Below are positions 5,696 through 11,634 of a DNA stretch of 11,634 nucleotides, piece by piece. Under the pieces are notes generated by a model. The model was not told where the DNA came from. It made no database searches and worked only from the letters and a program-made list of their open reading frames with translations. Position 1 is the first letter of the stretch; every line of letters starts with the position of its first letter. The position numbers and the translations under genes are program-made. Source of the DNA: Alphaproteobacteria bacterium UBA2966. GTDB taxonomy: Bacteria > Pseudomonadota > Alphaproteobacteria > UBA2966. The stretch is from positions 1-11,634 of the forward strand of contig DEBC01000001.1 in the NCBI GenBank assembly GCA_002348365.1, read 5' to 3'.

Positions 5696-7369
5696 ATGCG
5701 CGTCGATCCCGTAACGCTTGAAGTTGTCAACAATGCTTTGGTTGGCGTCGCCGAGCAGATGGCCGCGACGATCCTGCGGACGTCTTATTCAACCGTCATC
5801 CGCGAAATGCTGGATTACTCGACGGCCGTGTTCGATCTGAATGGCCGGATCATTGCCCAGTCGTGCCGAATTCCGATTCACTTGAACTCCATGTCCCGTT
5901 CACTGCGCACGACGTTGGACGAGGCGATCCCCATCGAGGAGTGGCGGCCCGGCGACATCATCATCACCAACGATCCCTACAAAGGGGGTCAGCACCTGCC
6001 GGACGTTCAAACCTTCCTTCCGGTGTTCGCGGGTGACGAACTGGTGGCGATTTGCGGAACTCTGGGGCACCACCTCGATGTCGGAGGTATGCGCCCGGGA
6101 AGCTACGCCGGCGACGCCGTCGAGATCTTTCAGGAAGGGCTGCGCATCCCGCCCATCAAACTGTTCGAGGAAGGTGCGATCAACGAGCGGCTGTTCGCCA
6201 TGATCGAAGCCAACATCCGCCAGCCCGCGATGACCATCGGCGACCTGCGCGCGCAGACCGCAGCACTTGAAATCGGCCGTGACGGCGTACTCGACCTGAT
6301 CGAACGCTACGGCGTCCGCAACATCATGGATTGTCTGGAAGAGGCCATCGATGCCTCGGAAGGAAGGTTGCGCGACCGACTTCGTGAAATCCCGGATGGC
6401 GAATACGAATCGTCGTACTTCATTGACGATGACGGCGTCTTGGATGAATCGATCAAGATCGTTACCAATGTCACCATTGACGACGGCTCGATCCACATCG
6501 ACTTCACGGGTACCGACCCGCAACGTCGATCGCCGATCAACGCCACACTGTCATCCTGCGAGTCGGCCGTTTACTTCGCTATTCTGTCGATCCTCGATCC
6601 CTCGATTCCCGCCAACTACGGCGTCTATAAGCCGATCGAAATCACCGCGCCCGAAGGCTCGGTCGTCAATGCCATGCCTCCCGCGCCGGTCGTTGGTCGA
6701 AACGCGATCACGCATACCATCGTGAACTCGCTGATGCGGGCATTGTCCGAAGTGATTCCCGAACGCATCACCGCGGCGTACTACGGGATGTCGAATGTAC
6801 ACATCCTCGCCGGCGATGGTGGCAATGGCCGTGACAGCTGGATTTTCTTCGATATCGAAGTCGGCGGTTGGGGTGCCCGACAGGAGAAGGACGGGCCCGA
6901 CTGCTATTCGCAGGGCATTCATAACCTGGCGAACACACCCATCGAGATGGTGGAAGCCACGTATCCGTTGCGCTTCAAGCACTACGAACTGATTCCGGAC
7001 ACGGGAGGTGCCGGCAGGCAGCGCGGCGGTCTCGGCGTCCGGCGCGACATTGAATTCCTGGATCAGAGCGGGTCTCTCAACACCCAGTTCGACAAGTTCA
7101 AGATCGCGCCCTTTGGACTGTTCGGGGGCAAGGACGGGGCAACAGGGAGCATGGTCATGAACCCGGACGGGCCGGAGCCCGAAGATCTGCACTCCAAAAC
7201 CGTCAATCACCCGTTCAAATACGGTGACGTCTTCAGCATGCGTACGCAGGGCGGTGGTGGATTCGGAACACCTGAAGAACGGGACCCTGCCGCCATCGAA
7301 CGAGACCTGCGCGAAGGAAAGATCTCGGCCGACAGCGCCTGGGATTCCTATGGCCTGAAGGGTTCCTGA
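5696..7369 (+). CDS. hyuB: HyuB-like hydantoinase/oxoprolinase subunit B
   Basis: The 557-residue protein is a full-length hydantoinase_B domain, the partner of HyuA. It shows DPVTLEVV (4-11), TSYSTVIREMLDYSTAVFD (29-47), NDPYKGGQHLPDV (92-104), GHHLDVGG (124-131), QEGLRIPPIKLFEEG (146-160) and a glycine-rich C-terminus with GGAGRQRGGLGVRRDI and QGGGGFGTP. His100, Asp103 and His125 have the H-x2-D...H spacing of the metal site I recall from acetone carboxylase, so a bound divalent metal is likely. I chose the ATG at 5696 because GGGGAG at 5683-5688 is ideally placed for it. A TTG at 5681 would run into that site. The gap to the HyuA stop is 4 bases and the gap to the next gene is 2 bases, so all three are co-translated from one message. 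HyuA activates the substrate with ATP and HyuB completes hydrolysis or carboxylation. Which of the two reactions occurs here cannot be told. Confidence 0.95.
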   Translation: MRVDPVTLEVVNNALVGVAEQMAATILRTSYSTVIREMLDYSTAVFDLNGRIIAQSCRIPIHLNSMSRSLRTTLDEAIPIEEWRPGDIIITNDPYKGGQHLPDVQTFLPVFAGDELVAICGTLGHHLDVGGMRPGSYAGDAVEIFQEGLRIPPIKLFEEGAINERLFAMIEANIRQPAMTIGDLRAQTAALEIGRDGVLDLIERYGVRNIMDCLEEAIDASEGRLRDRLREIPDGEYESSYFIDDDGVLDESIKIVTNVTIDDGSIHIDFTGTDPQRRSPINATLSSCESAVYFAILSILDPSIPANYGVYKPIEITAPEGSVVNAMPPAPVVGRNAITHTIVNSLMRALSEVIPERITAAYYGMSNVHILAGDGGNGRDSWIFFDIEVGGWGARQEKDGPDCYSQGIHNLANTPIEMVEATYPLRFKHYELIPDTGGAGRQRGGLGVRRDIEFLDQSGSLNTQFDKFKIAPFGLFGGKDGATGSMVMNPDGPEPEDLHSKTVNHPFKYGDVFSMRTQGGGGFGTPEERDPAAIERDLREGKISADSAWDSYGLKGS

Positions 7370-7371
7370 AC

Positions 7372-8529
7372 ATGAAAATCGAATCGCTTGAGACAATTGT
7401 CGTCGAACTCCCAGGCCGGTCGGCCTACGGCTGGCGCTCCCTCGAAGTACCGATCGGGCGCTATGTCATTCTCAAAGTCACGACGGATACAGGGCTTGAG
7501 GGTTTGGGGGAGGCTCCGGCCATCCTTAGTTGGGGGGGAGAACACGGTCGCTACTTCGGTGAGGACCCCCACATCGTCTGCTACCTGATCGACGAAGTGC
7601 TGTCTCCGTTGCTGATTGGCGCGGATCCTCGGGAGTCCCGTAAACTGCTGACGCGAATGGATGAGGTGGCGCGGGGTTTCCCGTACACCAAAGCGATGAT
7701 AGAGAGCGCGCTGCTGGATATCGTTGGGCGTGACCTCGGGGTACCGCTTTATCAGTTGCTCGGCGGCGCCATGCGCAAGGAAATTCCGATCTGCCATAGC
7801 GTTGGCTTGGCATCACCGGAGAATGCCGCCGCGGAAGCCGCCGAAGTGGCCGCCGACGGCCTCAAATGGATGCAGATCAAGATTGGCGGGGATCCCGTCG
7901 AAGATCTGGCTGTTCTCACCGCAGTGCGCAAAGCCGTCGGTGATGACATCCAGCTCTATCCGGACGTAAATCGCGGCTATCGCAGTGTCAAAACCGCCGT
8001 CGCCGCAACCCGTTCCATGCAGGATGCCGCCATGATCTGCGCCATCGAGCAACCCGTCGAAGGTGTGGACGCGATGGCAGCCGTCGCAGCTGCTGTAGAT
8101 ATCCCGGTCATCGTGGACGAAGGCTGCTGGACACCTCAGGATGCCGTTGAAATCGTCAAACGCGGGGCCGCCGACATCATGTCGATCTATTACACGAAGG
8201 CGAGTGGTTTGTTGCGATCCATGGAAATTGGCGCCATCGCAACGGCGGCAGGCCTTCCCGTCAACGTCAATGGATCTCTCGAAGCCGGCGTGGGAAATGC
8301 GGCAAATCTGCACCTTTCGGCCGCGCTCGACGGGACGGTCATGCCGTCGGTCATCACCATCAATACGCTGGAGGGCCGAGAGCAAACCAAAGTAGGTGGG
8401 GTCTTTTATATCGACGATGTCATCACCGAGCCGTTTGCTTACGCCGACGGCTGCCTGACATTGCCGGAAGGGCCCGGACTCGGTGTCGAACTCGATCCGG
8501 ACAAGATCAAGAAATACCGGGTGAATTGA
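7372..8529 (+). CDS. Enolase-superfamily enzyme, mandelate racemase/muconate lactonizing type, atypical active site
   Basis: The 385 residues show the superfamily plan: an N-terminal capping domain (1-130, with ESLETIVVELP and the ESALLDIVGRDLGVPLYQLLGG helix) and a (beta/alpha)7-beta barrel. Such enzymes abstract a proton next to a carboxylate, helped by a divalent metal. Metal ligand candidates are Asp198 (YPDVN), Glu226 (IEQP) and Asp249 (VDEG). The second-strand KxK motif is QIK here: the first lysine is Gln168, and Lys170 remains as the likely base. On the sixth strand, where the muconate-lactonizing group has a second lysine, the sequence is SIYYTKASGL, so Tyr273 replaces it, and there is no His/Asp dyad like that of mandelate racemase. 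The function may therefore be a racemase, dehydratase or lyase outside the well-known groups. A GAAGGG site sits before the ATG. The ATG is 2 bases after hyuB, placing the enzyme in the HyuAB pathway. Confidence 0.9.
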   Translation: MKIESLETIVVELPGRSAYGWRSLEVPIGRYVILKVTTDTGLEGLGEAPAILSWGGEHGRYFGEDPHIVCYLIDEVLSPLLIGADPRESRKLLTRMDEVARGFPYTKAMIESALLDIVGRDLGVPLYQLLGGAMRKEIPICHSVGLASPENAAAEAAEVAADGLKWMQIKIGGDPVEDLAVLTAVRKAVGDDIQLYPDVNRGYRSVKTAVAATRSMQDAAMICAIEQPVEGVDAMAAVAAAVDIPVIVDEGCWTPQDAVEIVKRGAADIMSIYYTKASGLLRSMEIGAIATAAGLPVNVNGSLEAGVGNAANLHLSAALDGTVMPSVITINTLEGREQTKVGGVFYIDDVITEPFAYADGCLTLPEGPGLGVELDPDKIKKYRVN

Positions 8530-8586
8530 TCACATTATTCGCGGCAGCGCGATCACCGCACCGCCGCAGACGTTAAGGGAGGAATT
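8530..8586 (+). promoter_or_regulatory. Short intergenic spacer with strong ribosome binding site
   Basis: This 57-base spacer is the only sizeable gap in the array after hyuA. It ends in AAGGGAGGAA (8575-8584), the strongest Shine-Dalgarno in the window, and includes GCGGC (8541-8545) with GCCGC (8563-8567), a weak hairpin. It suggests that the monooxygenase is made at a higher level than its neighbours. No promoter is evident. Confidence 0.45.
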
Positions 8587-9525
8587 ATGCCAGCCAAATT
8601 CGGAGTCACGTGCGGTGGCGATATCTGGAGCGCGGACGATATCCGCGCCGTGGAAGAATTCGGATACGATTCATTCTGGACGGGCGAGCACATCGTCTAT
8701 CACCGTCCCATCTTTGAAGCTGTCACCACGCTGACCCGTGCCGCCGCGCTGACGTCTCGTATCAAGGTTGGACCTGCGACATTGCTGTTGCCGCTCCGCC
8801 ACCCGACCATGGTGGCCAAGCAGTTTTCATGCCTTGACGTTCAGTCGGAGGGACGCGTGCTCCTGACTGTTGGAGTCGGCGGTGACTATCCGCGCGAGTT
8901 TGCGGGTTGCGAAGTGCCGATGAATGAGCGCGGCCAGCGCGCCACCGAAGCCATCGAGATCATGAAGAAATACTGGACCGGTGAGCGCTTCGACTATGAC
9001 GGCAAGATCTTCCATCTCGAGGATGTCGACATGCTACCGACGCCGGTTCAGCCAGGTGGCATTCCCATTTGGGTTTCCGGTCGGCAGGAAGGACCGATGA
9101 AGCGTGCCGCCCGAATCGGTGACGGGTGGCACCCCTACATGTATACGGCCGACAGATGCAAAATCTCTTTCGACCAGGTGGTCGAATTTGCAGACGGTTA
9201 TGACCGAAAGCTCCCCGACGATTACGCCTGGGCGTGCTTCATTTATGTCAGCTTGTACGACGACCTCGATGAGGCCAGAAAATGGGGCGTCAAGGAACTG
9301 TCCTACCGCTACGATCAGGATTTCGCCGAGCTTGTCGACAAGTACTGCGCCTACGGGCCGCCAGAACGCGTCATCAGCTACCTCAAGGACTACATCGATA
9401 TCGGAGTGAATTATTTCATTCTGGCGCCGATCATGCCTCGGGACGACCGGCGTGCGCATCTGGACAGATTGGCCAGGGAAGTCATTCCCGAACTCGAAAA
9501 GATTGAGCCCCCAAAAGTTCAATGA
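8587..9525 (+). CDS. Luciferase-like flavin monooxygenase (LLM class)
   Basis: The 312-residue protein is a single TIM-barrel luciferase-like monooxygenase, a family that uses reduced FMN or F420 supplied by another enzyme. Landmarks are FGYDSFWTGEHIV (26-38), the strand LTSRIKVGPATLLLPLRHPTMVAKQ (55-79), GRVLLTVGVGGDYPREF (89-105), the helix ERGQRATEAIEIMKKYWTGERF (114-135), PGGIPIWVSG (156-165) and AARIGDGWHPY (174-184). A GGAGG ribosome binding site precedes the ATG. The last codon and stop overlap the next gene as ATGA, so it is coupled to the AMP-forming ligase. Within the array it probably oxidises an intermediate released by HyuAB or the enolase-family enzyme. No flavin reductase gene is in the window, so reduced cofactor must come from elsewhere or from beyond the right edge. 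FMN versus F420 use cannot be decided. Confidence 0.93.
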   Translation: MPAKFGVTCGGDIWSADDIRAVEEFGYDSFWTGEHIVYHRPIFEAVTTLTRAAALTSRIKVGPATLLLPLRHPTMVAKQFSCLDVQSEGRVLLTVGVGGDYPREFAGCEVPMNERGQRATEAIEIMKKYWTGERFDYDGKIFHLEDVDMLPTPVQPGGIPIWVSGRQEGPMKRAARIGDGWHPYMYTADRCKISFDQVVEFADGYDRKLPDDYAWACFIYVSLYDDLDEARKWGVKELSYRYDQDFAELVDKYCAYGPPERVISYLKDYIDIGVNYFILAPIMPRDDRRAHLDRLAREVIPELEKIEPPKVQ

Positions 9526-11153
9526 GCATCGCGTCGGCCGATGAGCTGATCTCGGATCGCCTGTTCGGTATCGCTAAGAGCGATCCGGGGCGTGAGCTGA
9601 TTTTTGATCCGGTCTACGGCCGGATCAGCTACGCTCAGGCTGCCGAACAGGTTGAGAGACTGGCCTACGGTCTCCGCAACCTCGGCATCGGTCATGGCGA
9701 CGTCGTCATCATCCAGTTGCCCAACTGGGCTCCTTTCATGATCCTCCATATGGCGTTGACCGCCATCGGAGCCGTCACAGCGACGATTCCCATCGTTTAC
9801 CGTGAGCACGAACTGACAGGCGTCATCAAGCTGACAGAAGCGAAAGCCCTTGTCGTCCCTCGCGAGTTCCACCGCTTCGACTACGCCACCATGGCAAAAG
9901 GGCTGCGCCAAAACGTTTCAACCCTTGAGCACGTCATCCTCGTAGGTGGTGAGACCGCGGACAATGATTCGGGATGCGTCAGGTACGAACATCTCATGGC
10001 GGAACCGTGGGAAGCTCGCGGAGACCAGGAGTCGCTCGATCGTCTCAAGGCAGCACCTGGCGATATCGCCGCACTTGGATTCACCTCCGGGACGACAGGT
10101 GATTTGAAAGGTGCGGTTTATGACACGCGCATCCTCCACGCGACCAACATGGGCTTCATCGAGCGATACGGCTTCAATGAAGGCGATCGCATATTCGGTT
10201 GCTCGCCCATTGGCCACGCTGTGGGCTTCACGCATGCACTGCGCATGACTTTGACCATCGGCGGCGGCATCGTGCTTCAGGAACGATGGGACCCCGCACG
10301 GGCACTGGAACTGTTGCAGGAGGAAAAGTGCACGTTCATGGCGGCCGCGACCCCGTTCCTCATGGACCTGGTTTATCATCCCGACCTGGAGGCACGAGGG
10401 AGCCTGTCTTCGGTGAAACTCTTTCTCTGTGGTGGCGCCTCCATCCCCGAGCAACTCATGCGCGATGCCCAGACCGCGCTACCCAATACCTTCACGTCTC
10501 CGCTGTGGGGCATGACCGAGTGCGGCGGCGTCACCACGTGTCCCTATGATGCGCCGCAGGAAAAACTGTTCGAAACAGACGGGCTACCCTGCAACTCAAT
10601 GGAGTTGAAAGTCGTTGATCCAGACGGCAACGAAGTGCCACCGCGCACGGATGGCGAGCTGATGGCCCGGGGTGCCATGGTGACACGCGGTTACTTCGGT
10701 CGACCCGACCTGACCAGCGAAAGTTTCCTCGAAGATGGATGGTTCCGGACTGGCGACCAGGCCTGGATGGATGAGGATGGTTACATCAAGATCACGGGCC
10801 GGATAAAGGATCTGATCATTCGCGGCGGCGTGAACATCTCGCCTGCCGATATCGAAAACGTTCTGTTCTCTCATCCCCGAATTACCAGTGCCGCAGTTGT
10901 CGGCATGCCTGACCCACGCCTGGGTGAAAGGATTTGCGCCTTTGTTGTCTTAAACGAAGGCAGCAGTCTTGAAATCTCGACCGTGCAGGACTGGATGACA
11001 GAGGCAGGAATCGCCAAACCCAAGTGGCCGGAACGAATTGAGGTCGTCGATGACTTCCCGATGACTCCGTCTGGAAAAGTTCAGAAATTCCGGTTGCGCG
11101 AGATGATTGCCGAACGGCTTTCACAAGAAACCGCAACGCCAGCGTCGGCTTGA
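9522..11153 (+). CDS. AMP-forming acyl-CoA synthetase/ligase
   Basis: The 543-residue protein is a complete ANL-superfamily adenylating enzyme that joins a carboxylic acid to CoA through an acyl-AMP intermediate. Visible motifs are the P-loop TSGTTGDLKG (188-197), WGMTE (329-333), GWFRTGDQA (406-414), the hinge region GRIKDLIIRGG (426-436) with NISPADIE (438-445), and PMTPSGKVQK (513-522) carrying the adenylation lysine Lys519. The P-loop has Asp-Leu where many relatives have x-Pro. The sequence recalls the cyclohexanecarboxylate-, benzoate- and dihydroxybenzoate-type ligases more than short-chain acetyl-CoA synthetase. The ATG lies in the stop of the monooxygenase gene (ATGA). It probably activates the acid formed by the preceding enzymes for beta-oxidation-like breakdown. 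The exact acid is unknown. Confidence 0.93.
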   Translation: MSIASADELISDRLFGIAKSDPGRELIFDPVYGRISYAQAAEQVERLAYGLRNLGIGHGDVVIIQLPNWAPFMILHMALTAIGAVTATIPIVYREHELTGVIKLTEAKALVVPREFHRFDYATMAKGLRQNVSTLEHVILVGGETADNDSGCVRYEHLMAEPWEARGDQESLDRLKAAPGDIAALGFTSGTTGDLKGAVYDTRILHATNMGFIERYGFNEGDRIFGCSPIGHAVGFTHALRMTLTIGGGIVLQERWDPARALELLQEEKCTFMAAATPFLMDLVYHPDLEARGSLSSVKLFLCGGASIPEQLMRDAQTALPNTFTSPLWGMTECGGVTTCPYDAPQEKLFETDGLPCNSMELKVVDPDGNEVPPRTDGELMARGAMVTRGYFGRPDLTSESFLEDGWFRTGDQAWMDEDGYIKITGRIKDLIIRGGVNISPADIENVLFSHPRITSAAVVGMPDPRLGERICAFVVLNEGSSLEISTVQDWMTEAGIAKPKWPERIEVVDDFPMTPSGKVQKFRLREMIAERLSQETATPASA

Positions 11154-11164
11154 GGCCCAATATC

Positions 11165-11634
11165 ATGGCATCCAAAACATCCGGCACAGAAAATTTGTCA
11201 GCTTCCCGTGACGTGCGCTTCCTTGACCAGTTCTTCGGACCCAGGAAGGTCGTCATCGTCGGTTTGTCCCGGTCTGCCATTGGGGCTCCGGTCAGTGTTC
11301 TCACCACGTTGAACGACTATGGCTATTCCGGAGAAATCTATGTCATCAATCCGAACATGACACAGACTGATGCAGACAATTTCACCGTGTGTGCCAGCCT
11401 GGATGAATTGCCTGACGACATCGAATTGGCGGTGGTCAGCGTCGCCCGCGAACAGGTCCACGACGTTCTCAAAGGCTGCATCGCAAAAGGCATCAAGGGC
11501 GCGATCGTAATTACGCAGGGCTTTGCGGATGCAGACGAAGAGGGCGGAAGACTCCAGGAAGAGATGCTGGAACTCGCCCGGGACAACGGCATGCGAATTC
11601 TTGGTCCCAACACCATCGGCATTGCAGACGCCTT
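11165..11634 (+). CDS. ADP-forming-type acyl-CoA synthetase (acetate-CoA ligase family), N-terminal part cut by right edge
   Basis: From the ATG at 11165 the frame stays open to the window end, giving 156 residues and two bases. After about 20 residues a CoA-binding Rossmann domain starts: FLDQFFGPRKVVIVGLSRS (19-37), YSGEIYVINPN, then a strand-helix series IELAVVSVAREQV and GAIVITQGFAD, and RILGPNTIGI near the end. This is the N-terminus of the succinyl-CoA-ligase-like acyl-CoA synthetases (NDP-forming, about 700 residues when fused), which include acetate-CoA ligase, pimeloyl-CoA ligase-like and Pat acetyltransferase-like members. GAGG at 11152-11155 overlaps the upstream stop and lies 9 bases before the ATG, so the gene belongs to the same operon. 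Whether it is a full ligase with the phosphohistidine and ATP-grasp parts lies beyond the window. Confidence 0.88.
   Translation, partial: MASKTSGTENLSASRDVRFLDQFFGPRKVVIVGLSRSAIGAPVSVLTTLNDYGYSGEIYVINPNMTQTDADNFTVCASLDELPDDIELAVVSVAREQVHDVLKGCIAKGIKGAIVITQGFADADEEGGRLQEEMLELARDNGMRILGPNTIGIADA

Noticed and set aside
6551..7396. Minus-strand open frame of 281 codons opposite hyuB
   Set aside because: Antisense shadow of the HyuB C-terminal half; composition is odd and no motif or ribosome binding site supports it.
8541..8567. GCGGC/GCCGC hairpin between the enolase-family and monooxygenase genes as a terminator
   Set aside because: Only 5 base pairs with a 17-base loop and no T-run; a strong ribosome binding site follows directly, so read-through is expected.

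Overview
The window is a stretch of bacterial chromosome with fairly high GC coding DNA, Shine-Dalgarno-led genes and tight 4-base or few-base gene junctions. It has no rRNA, tRNA, transposase, phage or CRISPR sequence. The gene content (MaoC dehydratases, a HutC-type GntR regulator, HyuA/HyuB, an enolase-superfamily enzyme, a luciferase-like monooxygenase and acyl-CoA ligases) resembles catabolic regions of Proteobacteria, most likely an alphaproteobacterium. That is a guess from style and content, because no taxonomic marker gene is present.

Left part (1-1290). A minus-strand ABM-type monooxygenase-like gene runs off the left edge. Divergent from it is a two-gene MaoC-type hydratase/dehydratase pair. 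The first gene keeps one reading frame over about 150 codons but carries two in-frame TAG codons, so it looks like a nonsense pseudogene. The second is intact and starts inside the first gene's stop codon. A short GC-rich hairpin terminator follows.

Middle (1290-2840). An AT-richer block of about 360 bases with recurring TCGAAAT words and a 12-base palindrome has no convincing gene. After it comes a minus-strand pair: a thiol-dioxygenase-like cupin followed by a RidA-family protein that lacks the usual catalytic arginine. The pair is divergent from the GntR regulator, and the shared control region holds a strong candidate operator centred on GTTATAAC.

Right part (2840-11634). One long plus-strand array that looks like an operon: GntR/UTRA regulator, HyuA-like and HyuB-like subunits of an ATP-dependent hydantoinase/oxoprolinase-type enzyme, a mandelate racemase/muconate-lactonizing-type enolase-superfamily enzyme, a luciferase-like monooxygenase, an AMP-forming acyl-CoA ligase, and the N-terminus of an ADP-forming-type acyl-CoA synthetase cut by the right edge. 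Together they suggest ligand-controlled catabolism of a cyclic amide-like or otherwise ATP-activated carbonyl compound: opening or carboxylation by HyuAB, proton-abstraction chemistry by the enolase-family enzyme, flavin-dependent oxidation, then CoA activation. The substrate cannot be read from the sequence, and I recognise no described pathway with this exact order. That makes the cluster the best candidate here for an undescribed system.
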